A stretch of 64,000 nucleotides of DNA, taken from Pareuzebyella sediminis (GTDB taxonomy: Bacteria > Bacteroidota > Bacteroidia > Flavobacteriales > Flavobacteriaceae). A program made the translations under genes and the position numbers. The DNA lies in assembly GCF_008367235.1 (NCBI RefSeq), contig NZ_VTZS01000008.1, forward strand, positions 28,039 through 92,038, written 5' to 3'. This document shows, one piece after another, positions 1 to 9,302 of the stretch. Below the pieces are notes generated by a model that did no database searches, was not told the DNA's origin, and saw nothing but the letters and a program-made list of their open reading frames with translations. Positions within the stretch are counted from its first letter, which is position 1; each line of letters starts with the position of its first letter.

Positions 1-104
1 ATTGACCTGAATAGAAGCCTATTCCGACCGATACGAAAAAATACCCGTGAATGGTCAGTACCCTACTTTCAATAGGATCAAAATCGTAGATAGTATTTTC
101 CGAC

Positions 105-218
105 CTATTTCTTAGTTGAATCTTTTTTGACGTTGCCCTTGGCATCATTCATCTCACCAACGGTGCCCTTGCCTTTTGATGATTTTCGTTTTACCGTTTT
201 GTTTTTCTTGTCGCCCAT
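105..218 (-). CDS. small lysine-rich protein, 37 aa, unknown
   Basis: A short minus-strand frame beginning ATGGGCGACAAG and ending in TAG. The product is about one third lysine (starts MGDKKNKTVKRKSSKGKG, ends KKDSTKK), with no hydrophobic segment. It resembles in style the small basic nucleic-acid or ribosome-associated proteins of Bacteroidota but does not match ribosomal protein THX. It lies divergent from the proteasome-like gene. Function unknown; real coding status is uncertain because of its length. Confidence 0.35.
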   Translation of the reverse strand: MGDKKNKTVKRKSSKGKGTVGEMNDAKGNVKKDSTKK

Positions 219-593
219 TGCTTTAGTATATATGTTTTATATCCTATAAAGGAACTGTTTAATTTCAAGAAAATATATCGCTACAGAATAAAATAGTACT
301 CCTAGAAATATTACGAAACGATAAGGGATGGTACGTACCTTGCCCCCTGATATTCATAGGTGGCAAAGTTTCGTCATGCCCTCTTAAAATTAGTAGAGCC
401 GTGCTTGGTCTTTTAGAATTCATGTCAAATTGAACCAGCTACAAATAAGATGCGATACGGTTAATTTTCCAAATGAAATAGGAGTAAGTTTGCAGGCTGA
501 TATCACCTTCTTCGAACAGCGCTTTTCCTATGAAATTGGATGGTATCAAAGGATCGAAATTCTTTGAATCACTGTATAATTAAACTGTAGATT
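219..593. other. intergenic region, nothing assigned
   Basis: AT-rich spacer between the small lysine-rich frame and the Anbu-like gene. It presumably carries divergent promoters, but I see no convincing TTTG/TAnnTTTG pair, terminator or repeat. Confidence 0.5.
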
Positions 594-1307
594 ATGACTT
601 ATTGCCTTGGTATAAAGACAAAACAAGGGTTGATTGCCATGGCGGACACACGAATTACCTCCGGAAACAACAAATCGACCAAAAAGAAAATTTACATTGA
701 ACAGAGGGAGAAACACTCCCTTTTTATAATGACAAGTGGCTTACGATCGGTACGCGATAAGGCTGTGATCTACTTTCAAGAATTATTCTTGGAAGGGGTT
801 ATCGACCACAACAAAATGTTCAAGGCGGTCAATGCATTCGGAAAACAAATCAAACGTGTAGAAAAAGAAGATAAAAGCGCGCTACAAAAGGCGGGCTTAA
901 AATTTAATCTTAATACGATTATCGGGGGTCAGTTAGAAGATGATGATGAACATAAACTCTTTTTGATCTATTCCGAAGGCAATTGGGTCGAGCTAAACGA
1001 CGATTCTCCGTATGTGATAATTGGTAATTCAGGGCATGGCAAAACCATATTGAACAGGGTGCTGAGTAGTCAATCATCGCTGAAACAGGCATTAAAGGCA
1101 GGGTTTCTTTCTTTCGATGCTACACGCTTAAGTGCTACTGATGTAGGTTATCCCCTAGATGTCGCCATCTATAAAAAAGACTCCTATAGTATTGAAGAAA
1201 AGAGATATAGTGGAGAGGAAATGAAAGACATAGCTGAAAAATGGGATAACGACCTAAAGACCGTTCTTGAAAACCTTCCTGAAAATTGGATCAAACACAA
1301 TGTGTAA
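594..1307 (+). CDS. Anbu-type proteasome-like peptidase
   Basis: 237 aa. The N-terminus MTYCLGIKTKQGLIAMADTR matches the proteasome-beta/Anbu (COG3484) pattern: after Met removal the exposed Thr2 would be the nucleophile, and the DTR motif near residue 19 is typical. No signal peptide, so cytoplasmic. Anbu proteins form proteasome-like assemblies, and in many bacteria are co-encoded with a transglutaminase-like protein, an alpha-E protein and a circularly permuted ATP-grasp protein. Here the next gene, 12 bp downstream, is the transglutaminase-like partner, which supports the call. The ATP-grasp and alpha-E partners are absent. The physiological substrate of this system is not known. Confidence 0.85.
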   Translation: MTYCLGIKTKQGLIAMADTRITSGNNKSTKKKIYIEQREKHSLFIMTSGLRSVRDKAVIYFQELFLEGVIDHNKMFKAVNAFGKQIKRVEKEDKSALQKAGLKFNLNTIIGGQLEDDDEHKLFLIYSEGNWVELNDDSPYVIIGNSGHGKTILNRVLSSQSSLKQALKAGFLSFDATRLSATDVGYPLDVAIYKKDSYSIEEKRYSGEEMKDIAEKWDNDLKTVLENLPENWIKHNV

Positions 1308-1319
1308 AATAATTGACCT

Positions 1320-2165
1320 ATGAAATTTACAGTCAACAGCTCGCTTTCCTATGTGGTCAATGCACCCACCACCTTTATATTTAATATTCATGCGCTAAAG
1401 ACCGTAAATCAAACGGTTTGGGAAGAACAATTAACGCTTGACCCTTCCATGAAAATTGAGGAGTATACGGCCCACGACGGCAGCTCTAGATTTGTAAGAC
1501 TAAAAGTAATGGGTGCGATGAACTTTACCATAGATTACTCGGCAATCGTTGAGGTCACTCCTACCATCATCGATGAGAACAACTCTGGCCAATCGGTACC
1601 TGTGGTGGAATTGAATAGCTATATTGCATCTTTCCTCTACCCAAGCCGGTATTGTCAATCGGATAAGTTGATGACATTTGCCTATAAGCAATTCGGACAC
1701 CATACATCGGTATATGATAAAGTCTTGGCGATAACAGATTGGGTACACAGCAATATTGATTACATAAGCGGAACTACAAATTCGCAAACTTCGGCCATGG
1801 AAACTATTACCGAACGGGTAGGGGTCTGTCGTGATTTTGCCCATTTAACCATTGCATTTTGTCGGGCGTTGTCAATTCCTGCAAGATATTTTACGGGATA
1901 TGCCTTTCAACTGAACCCACCCGATTTTCATGCTTGCGTAGAGGCGTATATCGATGGGAATTGGATTATTTTCGATCCAACCCACCTAGCGCCTTTAAAT
2001 GGTTTGGTGAAAATCGCCACAGGAAGGGATGCTGCGGATGCTGCGGTGTCAAGTATTTTTGGAAACGCGAGCGGTACCTCTATGAAAGTAGACTGTCAGG
2101 TACTAGATAGCTCGTTCGTACCCTTTGAGTTTGGCGAAAACCAAAAAGGTATCTGTTATCAATAG
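1320..2165 (+). CDS. transglutaminase-like domain protein
   Basis: 281 aa. An N-terminal beta-rich region (about 1-100, Bact_transglu_N-like) is followed by a transglutaminase-like core. The catalytic triad is visible as Cys170 in GVCRDFAHL, His204 in PDFHACVEAY and Asp219 in IIFDPTH. No signal peptide, so cytoplasmic. Such proteins are thought to act as cysteine proteases or amide-bond-forming enzymes. It follows the Anbu-type gene by 12 bp, almost certainly in one transcript. A direct role in peptide ligation or cleavage is inference from the family. Confidence 0.85.
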   Translation: MKFTVNSSLSYVVNAPTTFIFNIHALKTVNQTVWEEQLTLDPSMKIEEYTAHDGSSRFVRLKVMGAMNFTIDYSAIVEVTPTIIDENNSGQSVPVVELNSYIASFLYPSRYCQSDKLMTFAYKQFGHHTSVYDKVLAITDWVHSNIDYISGTTNSQTSAMETITERVGVCRDFAHLTIAFCRALSIPARYFTGYAFQLNPPDFHACVEAYIDGNWIIFDPTHLAPLNGLVKIATGRDAADAAVSSIFGNASGTSMKVDCQVLDSSFVPFEFGENQKGICYQ

Positions 2166-2386
2166 GCCCCATAGAATCCAAATTATTAGGATTTCCTTTC
2201 TATATCAAAATACTATTATTGAGGCTTATATTAACGCAATCAAGTCAAAATCCCAATACGCTCATAAAGTATGTCAGGGCTTTTGTAAAAAATGGCTTTG
2301 AGGTCAAAACTTCATCTCATCGCACACAAATGGATCGAATGATGTACCTACCTTGGATATAAGTTTAATCCTCAAAAAAGAATATC

Positions 2387-2872
2387 ATGAAAAATTTAGA
2401 AGAGTTATTCGAACATCAATTGAAAGATTTATATAGCGCGGAAGAACAGCTGATCGAGGCCTTGCCAAAGATGGTCAAAAAAGCGACCAACAAAAAGCTG
2501 AAGGAGGCCTTTGAAAATCACTTGGAAGAGACCAAGACCCAGAAAAGCCGTATCGAATCGATATGTAAAACACTCAATATTTCACCCGGTGGCGAAACAT
2601 GCAAAGCGATGGAAGGCCTTATAAGGGAAGCGAAGGGCTTTATGGACGAGGCCGAAACGGACGAGGTTATGGATGCAGGCCTTATTGCCGAAGCACAGCG
2701 CGTCGAGCACTATGAAATATCGGGCTACGGAACCGCGGTTCGATACGCCAAAGAACTGGGCCATGGAAGTATTGCGGGAAAATTGCAGGAAACCTTGGAC
2801 GAGGAATACAACGCGGACAATAAGTTGGATAAATTAGCCGAAAGCCGATTGAATGAAGAGGCCATTTCGTAA
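2387..2872 (+). CDS. DUF892 ferritin-like stress protein (YciE/YciF family)
   Basis: 161 aa. The opening MKNLEELFEHQLKDLYSAEEQL is the hallmark of the DUF892 four-helix family. Glu/His residues compatible with a di-iron site occur in each helix (LYSAEEQL, NHLEETK, AQRVEHYEISGY, LDEEYNAD). Members are induced by stress in other bacteria, but their enzymatic role is unsettled. The gene stands alone with a strong terminator right after it. The neighbouring PfpI-like and copper-storage-like genes suggest a small stress-resistance group. Confidence 0.9.
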   Translation: MKNLEELFEHQLKDLYSAEEQLIEALPKMVKKATNKKLKEAFENHLEETKTQKSRIESICKTLNISPGGETCKAMEGLIREAKGFMDEAETDEVMDAGLIAEAQRVEHYEISGYGTAVRYAKELGHGSIAGKLQETLDEEYNADNKLDKLAESRLNEEAIS

Positions 2873-2898
2873 AGGTCATTAGGTAAAATGAAAATTGT

Positions 2899-2927
2899 AA
2901 AGCGCTCCTTGAAGGAGCGCTTTTTTT
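2899..2927 (+). terminator. intrinsic terminator after the DUF892 gene
   Basis: A perfect 10-bp stem, AAAGCGCTCC (2899-2908) with GGAGCGCTTT (2914-2923), has a 5-nt loop and runs into a T tract. It lies 27 bp after the DUF892 stop codon. Confidence 0.9.
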
Positions 2928-3073
2928 GTTCGAAAATAGCAGCATACCTCCTTTAAATGGCGATACCTGATACAATCAAATTTGGAGTCAATAGAGCAAC
3001 GTCTCGGAGGCAGGAACCGCTAATTTTCATAGCAGAAGCAAATAGGTTTTAACGAAGTACTAAAATAAAACCC

Positions 3074-3631
3074 ATGAAACTAAAAGATAAAATAATAGCT
3101 ATTCTTGCCACGGACGGCTTTGAGCAGTCCGAATTGTTTGAACCGTTGAAAGCCCTTAAGGACCAAGGGGCTACAGTGCATATCGTCTCCGATAAAGAAG
3201 GAAAAATCAAAGGCTGGGACAAAGCCGACTGGGGAAAGCACATCGAGGTCGATAAAAAGGTCGATGCAGCCCACGTTAAGGATTATGATGCCTTGGTATT
3301 ACCCGGTGGTGTGCTGAACCCGGACAGTTTGAGAACCCATACGGTCGCTCTAAATTTTATTAAGGCATTCTTTGAAAGTAGTAAACCGGTCGCTGCCATT
3401 TGTCATGCACCTTGGCTTTTGATAAGTGCGGGTGTGATCAATGGCCGAAAGGTTACCTCTTTTAAAAGTATCAAGGAAGATGTGATTAATGCCGGAGCGG
3501 AATGGCAAGATAAAGAAGTAGTGGTCGATAATGGTCTCGTTACCAGTAGAAACCCCGACGATTTACCTGCATTTTGTGATAAGATTATTGAAGAAGTGAT
3601 CGAGGGCAAGCACGATGAACAGCACGCCTAG
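3074..3631 (+). CDS. DJ-1/PfpI family protein
   Basis: 185 aa, the usual length for the YhbO/PfpI branch. The nucleophile elbow is AICHAPW (Cys110-His111), with Glu17 in DGFEQSE completing the expected site. PGGVLNPDSLR matches the PfpI consensus. Family members are described as intracellular proteases, glyoxalases or protein/nucleotide deglycases; which applies here cannot be told from sequence. No signal peptide. It sits between two other stress-type genes and probably has its own promoter, because the preceding gene ends in a terminator. Confidence 0.88.
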   Translation: MKLKDKIIAILATDGFEQSELFEPLKALKDQGATVHIVSDKEGKIKGWDKADWGKHIEVDKKVDAAHVKDYDALVLPGGVLNPDSLRTHTVALNFIKAFFESSKPVAAICHAPWLLISAGVINGRKVTSFKSIKEDVINAGAEWQDKEVVVDNGLVTSRNPDDLPAFCDKIIEEVIEGKHDEQHA

Positions 3632-3710
3632 ACCTGGAGCCTTGTGATTTCCCCTTTGGGGTGGCAGCATAGCTTATATAAAGTATGTAAACCTTCTAAA
3701 AATCAAATAA

Positions 3711-4028
3711 ATGAAATCAAAATATGAAGCCTGTATAACATCATGTCAGCAATGCCTGTTGGACTGTCAGAACTGTTTGGTGCAAATGGCGACCATGCAA
3801 AGCGATAACGATTGTCCGAACTGTTGTTACCAGTGCGTCGATGCTTGCCTTATCAGTATAAAGTACATGGTGGCCGACAGTCCTTACGTCGGGCAGGCGT
3901 GCAAGTTATGTGCAGAAGTGTGTGAATGGTGTGCGGAACAATGTAGGCAACATGATCATGGGCATTGCAAAAAATGTGCGGAGGCCTGTGTCGCCTGTGC
4001 GGTCGAATGTCGAAAACTTGCCGCCTAA
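3711..4028 (+). CDS. four-helix-bundle copper-storage-like protein (Csp/DUF326)
   Basis: 105 aa with 19 cysteines spaced CxxC along predicted helices (CQQCLLDCQNC, CPNCCYQC, CKLCAEVCEWCAEQC, CKKCAEACVACAVEC). This is the pattern of cytosolic copper-storage protein Csp3 and the DUF326 family, in which Cys residues line the core of a four-helix bundle and bind many Cu(I) ions. There is no leader peptide, so a cytosolic form. It lies 79 bp after the PfpI-like gene. Copper binding is inferred from the family; the sequence shows only the Cys-rich helical pattern. Confidence 0.85.
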   Translation: MKSKYEACITSCQQCLLDCQNCLVQMATMQSDNDCPNCCYQCVDACLISIKYMVADSPYVGQACKLCAEVCEWCAEQCRQHDHGHCKKCAEACVACAVECRKLAA

Positions 4029-4300
4029 ATACAATCCAAGTTTTACATTCTATCTTGAGTATTGGATGTATACTACGCACACTTTACGACCATGATTGAA
4101 TTGTTAAACTCCCCCTTCCCACTATTCGGAAGCGATTGTACAGTAGCAAACGCTTTATGACGGCATAGCTTTACGACCTGAGGTTGTCTATTTGGGGTTG
4201 TTTCACGCCAAAATATAAAAAATAGGCATATGAATTTCCTCAGGGGTCGGTGACGGTCCGTGCGGATATCCGTCCAATAAAAATTTAATTTAAGTATACG

Positions 4301-5755
4301 ATGCAGGTTTCCGTTCAAAGAAAAGAAACAAAATTTTTACCTGATTCAAGTAGGGTCGTGGCCCGATTCTTCAATAATGGGGAAAAACGAACCTCGGAAC
4401 TCATCAAAAGGGTACTTACTCTCGACGAGCAACAAGTAAGCCGCCAGTTGGAACATACTTTTCGCGAATTTGCGGGTCGCCATCGCAATATTTCGCAGAT
4501 TTTCCTGAATCATTTCGAGAACCACAGAGGCCTCATCGAATCGCTTGATATCGATGCAACCGAACTTACAAAGGAAGCGAAGCTTCTTATAGGTTCCTAC
4601 GCCACTATGGAATATTCTATCGAATCTGCGGCAATGTTCAACCCTTCCATCATTGAAGATTTTGATCAGTCTTTTTTGGCCAAGGGTGAGAAAAGGGTAA
4701 TTCTTTCTTTCCGCGCCACCGGGGAAGGCCATCTCTCTTCGATAGTTTTTCGTCGCGGAATTCTGGATTCGAACAATGATTTTCACCCCAATAAGGTTCG
4801 AAACCATATCGATATGGCAAAAATCGTTCGCAAGAAATCATACGATAAGGGAAGGTTCGTGCAGAAGTTAAATGAGATGAATATCGACGAGAAATATTCT
4901 GCCCTGATCATGAACGATCTGCCCGATCATTTTGATTATCATGAACTAAAAAGGTCGGTCCACCAAATCATGGCCAGCGATATCGGTACGGATAAGCGAT
5001 TGGCCTTAGAGGAGATGACATGGCTTATTGATTCGTATTACGATATTGAATTCAATCTAGATTCCGATATTTCCGAACGGGTTATCTTCCCTACTTCACC
5101 ATCGGAGAGTAAGGGTATTGAAGACGCCAGGTTCGTACGATTTATTGAAGATGACGGTTCAGTTAAGGTTTATGCGACCTATACCGCATATGATGGGCAT
5201 ACCATTTTGCCCAAACTGCTGTCTACCGATGATTTCAGTTCGTTTAGGATCATGCCGATGCATGGAAATGCTGCTCAGAACAAAAATTTTGCCTTGTTCC
5301 CGAAAAAGATCAAAGGAAAATATGCGGTATTGGCCCGGGTAGACGGGGTCAATAATTATGTAATGTTTTCCGAACGAAATACGCTCTGGAACGATCCTAT
5401 CAAAATTCAGGAACCTCGGTTCCCTTGGGAATTTACCCAAATCGGCAATTGTGGTGCACCACTTTATACCGAAGAGGGTTGGCTCGTTATTACCCATGGG
5501 GTAGGTCAGATGCGACGGTACTGTATAGGTGCTTCCCTATTTGATCTCGACGATCCGACGAAAGAAATAGGGCGGCTTTCCCAACCCCTACTTTCCCCTT
5601 TGGAAAAAGAACGGGAGGGATATGTGCCTAACGTGGTGTATTCTTGTGGTTCTTTGATCAACAACGGGGAATTAATTTTGCCCTATGCGGTCTCCGATTA
5701 TTCTTCCTCGTATGCTACCGTTCATATGGAAGAATTACTCCACGCCCTAAAATAA
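4301..5755 (+). CDS. GH130 family glycoside phosphorylase/hydrolase
   Basis: 484 aa, the long form of GH130, with an N-terminal helical extension of about 100 residues before the five-bladed propeller. The conserved segment GIEDARFVRF carries the proposed catalytic acid Asp275. SFRATGEGHLSS and PRFPWEFTQIGNCGAP also fit the family. GH130 enzymes phosphorolyse or hydrolyse beta-mannosides, giving mannose-1-phosphate when acting as phosphorylases. No signal peptide, so cytosolic. The convergent neighbour is a GT4-type glycosyltransferase; this pairing suggests synthesis and turnover of a mannoside. Exact linkage specificity cannot be predicted. Confidence 0.85.
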   Translation: MQVSVQRKETKFLPDSSRVVARFFNNGEKRTSELIKRVLTLDEQQVSRQLEHTFREFAGRHRNISQIFLNHFENHRGLIESLDIDATELTKEAKLLIGSYATMEYSIESAAMFNPSIIEDFDQSFLAKGEKRVILSFRATGEGHLSSIVFRRGILDSNNDFHPNKVRNHIDMAKIVRKKSYDKGRFVQKLNEMNIDEKYSALIMNDLPDHFDYHELKRSVHQIMASDIGTDKRLALEEMTWLIDSYYDIEFNLDSDISERVIFPTSPSESKGIEDARFVRFIEDDGSVKVYATYTAYDGHTILPKLLSTDDFSSFRIMPMHGNAAQNKNFALFPKKIKGKYAVLARVDGVNNYVMFSERNTLWNDPIKIQEPRFPWEFTQIGNCGAPLYTEEGWLVITHGVGQMRRYCIGASLFDLDDPTKEIGRLSQPLLSPLEKEREGYVPNVVYSCGSLINNGELILPYAVSDYSSSYATVHMEELLHALK

Positions 5756-5786
5756 GGCCTTGAACCTTTTCATGAAATGAAGATGA

Positions 5787-8129
5787 CTAATCGTTCAAAT
5801 CTTCGAAAGCCATACGGGCCATTAAATAGCTAACGGTCGATTCGGCACCTTGATTTAAATTCACATTGCTTAATTCCAGACCGTCATGGCAACCGGCGGT
5901 ACATGGATTATACACCATTTGTCGAAGATGGTTTTTTCCTAAAAACCAAGCAAAGGCATGCTCCATCAACTGATCGTAACCGTGCAATGGAAATATTTTG
6001 TGAAAAAATCGTAGGGCCAATACCGTATAGGCCACATCAATAGGTTGCTCGCCGCCCTGAAAGGTCTCGTTAGAACCTTGACCTTTGTAATGCCATTTTT
6101 TATTGGATATTACCGATATCATACCATCCTTAAAAATCTTTGAAATAAGAAAATCAAAGGAATTCTTCGCTACTTTGCGATATTCGGGCTTTAACTTTAA
6201 AGAATAGGCCATCAATAGGGCGTGTGGAATAACGCTATTGCCATAAGTAAGACCGTTTTCGAACCAATGCCAATCCTTATCCGATTCGAGTTTGAACTGC
6301 CACACCAATTTATCCGCAAACGTTTCGATGGCTCCTTTCAGGCAAATTCTATCGTCGATACTACTATAATAGTAAATGCCTTTAATGATAAAAGCCATGG
6401 CCCTCGGTGAAGTCACATCCAACATGGCGCTTACCGAATTTTCGAATACAAACTGGGCCTTGCCTTTAACGATGTCAAATTCTGGGGGCAATACCCTGGA
6501 AATATGAAGCAAGTAACCAAGTGCCCAAATGGCCCGGCCACAGGCGTCATCGAGATTTACTTGGGTGTTTTGGTCGGTAAACTGGTATTCCTTGTTCACA
6601 TAATTCAAAAATTTCCCATCATGGCGAAAGCAACAGAAGATAAAGTCGAAGTACAATCTTATATATTTCAAATCAGATTCGTCACTGGTCAGTTGGTAAT
6701 GTTGGCATACCGCGATCAATGCCCGTGCATTATCATCTAAAGTATATCCACTTTCAATATCGGGCCGATTAATTTGCGAAAATTGGATGATCCCCACATT
6801 AGTGGTCATCTTTTTTAAATGTTTTAAATCTATTTTGGGTTTTTGATACGTTAAGGAAAAGGGCTTTTTTGATACTTCCTCAAAGATTTTGGCATGGGCA
6901 ATGGCCGCATTTTGCCAAGCTGAAGCAGCCGTGGTGTGCATTCCGTTGAGACTCATTTTAACTCGCCTTTCCTCGTCATTCAATAAATCGATAACGTTTT
7001 GGCCCAGCTCTAGGGAGTTCTCAAAATCAAAGGTCGTTCCTGAACCATTTTGTAAGACTTCCAAAGCATGGGGTATGGGGGTCGATACGATGGGGCAACC
7101 ACAACTCAGGGCATAGGCAAATGTTCCGCTAACCGCCTGATTGGGGTCTTTCGAGGTAAAGAGATAAATATCGGTCAGCTGTAAATATTCAAGCAAGGTT
7201 TCGAGTGGAACGAACTTGTCGATAAAACGAACATGGTCTTCAAGACCCAGATCACGTACTCGATCCCCCAAAAAATTGCGGTAAGCCTCGCCCTGCTCCT
7301 TTAACAAAGTAGGATGGGTTCTTCCAATAATCAGAAAAATCACGTCAGGGGTGTTATCGATGATATGGGGAAGAGCATTTAAAGTGGTCTCTATACTTTT
7401 ACCGGGCCCCAAAAGTCCAAACGTAGAAAGCACGGTCCGTCCCTCCAAGTTATGTTTGATTTTTAAAGTGTCTCGGTTGCCATATTCTATCAAATGGGTC
7501 CCATGGGCTATTACCTGTATTTTCTCTGCGGAAATGGCGTAGTCTTTGATCAAAATTTCGGCTGAAGTATGGGTCATCACAATTATGGATTCGCAGAGGG
7601 CGGCCATGTTCGAAACTTTGAGTTTCAGTTCTTTCGACGGATTCGGTAGCACGGTGTGAAAAGTGATGATCACCGGTTTGTCCATATGGTCCAAAAACTC
7701 GATAAAGCATTGTTCGTTTTGCTGAAATAGACCAAATTCGTGCTGTATGAGGACCGCTCCGATACGGGGATTGGAATTGATCGTATAGGCCGCTTGTAGA
7801 AAGTCAAGGGCTGATTCCGTATTCAATGAATGCCGTATGTCTTGATCGTAGGTGTGTCGAATCCCTTCGGTTTCCAAAGGGCAGATTGATACATCGAAGG
7901 CGTTCCCGAATTTTTCGGAAAGCGAGTGGACCAAATCTTTGGAGTAGGTGGCAATACCGCATTCCCTAGGGGGATATGTCGTAATGACGGCAATTTCGGG
8001 CAAAACGTTTTTTGAGATCAATGGCCCTATTTGTTTCGGGAAATTGAGTGATACTATAGCGTTATGGGGTGAGGAATGCCCTTTCCGGGCTTCATTTTTT
8101 ACAGTTGTTGGGGTGAATCCGCTATCCAT
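5787..8129 (-). CDS. GT4-family glycosyltransferase with C-terminal helical-barrel domain
   Basis: 780 aa, much longer than a simple GT4 enzyme. Residues about 45-420 form a GT-B glycosyltransferase: N-terminal PPRECGIATYSKDL, and the donor site region GTFAYALSCGCPIVSTPIPHALEVL. Residues about 430-780 are rich in helices and aromatic His/Trp motifs (WHWFENGLTYGNSVIPHALL), resembling an (alpha/alpha)6 barrel. No signal peptide. It converges with the GH130 gene, with 31 bp between the stops. The likely role is transfer of mannose or a related sugar to a small acceptor; the barrel may act on that product. The second half is the less certain part. Confidence 0.8.
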   Translation of the reverse strand: MDSGFTPTTVKNEARKGHSSPHNAIVSLNFPKQIGPLISKNVLPEIAVITTYPPRECGIATYSKDLVHSLSEKFGNAFDVSICPLETEGIRHTYDQDIRHSLNTESALDFLQAAYTINSNPRIGAVLIQHEFGLFQQNEQCFIEFLDHMDKPVIITFHTVLPNPSKELKLKVSNMAALCESIIVMTHTSAEILIKDYAISAEKIQVIAHGTHLIEYGNRDTLKIKHNLEGRTVLSTFGLLGPGKSIETTLNALPHIIDNTPDVIFLIIGRTHPTLLKEQGEAYRNFLGDRVRDLGLEDHVRFIDKFVPLETLLEYLQLTDIYLFTSKDPNQAVSGTFAYALSCGCPIVSTPIPHALEVLQNGSGTTFDFENSLELGQNVIDLLNDEERRVKMSLNGMHTTAASAWQNAAIAHAKIFEEVSKKPFSLTYQKPKIDLKHLKKMTTNVGIIQFSQINRPDIESGYTLDDNARALIAVCQHYQLTSDESDLKYIRLYFDFIFCCFRHDGKFLNYVNKEYQFTDQNTQVNLDDACGRAIWALGYLLHISRVLPPEFDIVKGKAQFVFENSVSAMLDVTSPRAMAFIIKGIYYYSSIDDRICLKGAIETFADKLVWQFKLESDKDWHWFENGLTYGNSVIPHALLMAYSLKLKPEYRKVAKNSFDFLISKIFKDGMISVISNKKWHYKGQGSNETFQGGEQPIDVAYTVLALRFFHKIFPLHGYDQLMEHAFAWFLGKNHLRQMVYNPCTAGCHDGLELSNVNLNQGAESTVSYLMARMAFEDLND

Positions 8130-8912
8130 GATTTTTTTTGCTTTTTAAATGTGTGAAAAATGAAAGGGTAGAGCGTATTTGTTGAAGCCTGAAATGGCCA
8201 TCGGGGTTAAAAACGACCCTTCCGTCTCAGCTTGCTTAAAGCTCCAGGGCAACTGTCTCATAAAGCGGATTTGGTCTCGCTAGTTAAAAGTACGTCAACT
8301 GGTAATGTAGGATTATTACTATCGATTTATAAAAATACCTCGATTGGCATTTGAGGTAATGAGGGTGGGAAAATTGTCAATGAAGCCATTATTTTATTTG
8401 GTTCTGCATTCTCTTACTTTAGGGTGTTGTTAGTATATTTTTCCTTTATGGGCCATTCAAAAAAACTTAGTAGTGGATAGCGATTTTGAGCATATCGATT
8501 TTCAATGAAAAGGTAGTGGAATCCTTGGCACCTCCGCTGTGCCCGTCGGCACTCAAAGAGGTTGGAGGCGAGGCCCGAAAGGAAAAACTTCCCGACACTT
8601 TTTTTTTGATTTCTACGGAGATATACAAAATCCGGCAACTATGAAGTGTATATCGGCCTTCCAAACGACCCGCTTTATAGTTCTCCGGCCGTAGCGAGGC
8701 ATCGCTCTTGGATTTTGTGGTATTGGGAGTATAGATTGCCGTACCAAATTGCTTTTAGCCCTGTGTTATAGTACGTTGGCCGCTTGACCGGACGGCTGAA
8801 AGCTGTTAGTGGCAGTGATTACCTTGCAAAGTGGTCAAGCTGGCATGGCCATAAAACTCAAATATTCTTTGTATCCCAAGGGTACGGATGCACCTATCGA
8901 AGTTATCTCATC
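8130..8912. other. intergenic region, partly repeat-derived
   Basis: The glycosyltransferase promoter side (8130-8400) shows nothing definite. From about 8605 it holds a copy of a dispersed intergenic repeat. Short frames over 8414-8664 on the minus strand are translations of that repeat and are not called as genes. Confidence 0.5.
8605..8782. repeat. dispersed intergenic repeat, copy C
   Basis: 8605-8660 matches copies at 11058-11113 and 18526-18581 (core ATCCGGCAACTATGAAGTG). 8661-8709 continues to match the 18.5 kb copy (CCGCTTTATAGTTCT). About 8710-8745 matches the 11.1 kb copy (TATTGGGAGTATAGATT). The right end TTATAGTACGTTGGCC resembles the right arms of the attC-like sites further on. 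No matching left arm was found. Confidence 0.65.
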
Positions 8913-9023
8913 ATGGTTCCTGTTATTCTACTTGCTGGAGCGGTGGCTTTTGTCGGTTGCTTGACCAAAAGTAGTAGGAATTTTAGGAGCAGTAGAAATA
9001 GAAGGGCGAGGAAACAGTTTTAA
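8913..9023 (+). CDS. tiny membrane protein with RNFRSSRNRRARKQF C-terminus (copy 1)
   Basis: 36 aa from ATG 8913: one hydrophobic segment (VPVILLAGAVAFVGC), then the basic tail SSRNFRSSRNRRARKQF. The last 15 residues are identical to those of the frame at 14329-14478. In those codons the nucleotide differences fall almost entirely at synonymous positions, which argues for protein-level selection. An upstream in-frame ATG at 8784 is possible but the extra residues look non-coding. Function unknown; a single-pass peptide with a cationic cytoplasmic tail. It lies about 130 bp after an attC-like right end. Confidence 0.55.
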   Translation: MVPVILLAGAVAFVGCLTKSSRNFRSSRNRRARKQF

Positions 9024-9302
9024 CCTACACCATTCTATTTTTGATCTATTATAGACTGTAGCCGAAACTCTTCTTCCGCGGGTTACGGATTTAAATAAGT
9101 TTTTATTGCGTACGAACGACGATTTACAAAAGTACAAGGGCTTCGGTATTGTTCTATTGCTCCTCAAATCGCGACCCTGTTTGAGCCTGTTTTAATCTAT
9201 ATGTTTAAGATCATTTCTGCCGTTACAGATACAACCTATACGCTTTTCGGTATGGCCTCTTCTTTGATTCGGATACAATTTTAAACCTACCTAGTATCAA
9301 AA

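Noticed and set aside
105..218. Ribosomal protein THX
   Set aside because: Basic and short, but the residues do not match the THX core.
3640..3665. Terminator after the PfpI-like gene (CCCCTTTGGGG)
   Set aside because: A four-base stem without a T tract.
8414..8664. Two minus-strand frames of 65-74 aa
   Set aside because: They translate dispersed repeat C; the same peptide pieces (HSCRIL-like) appear in frames over copies A and B, so they reflect DNA repeats, not genes.
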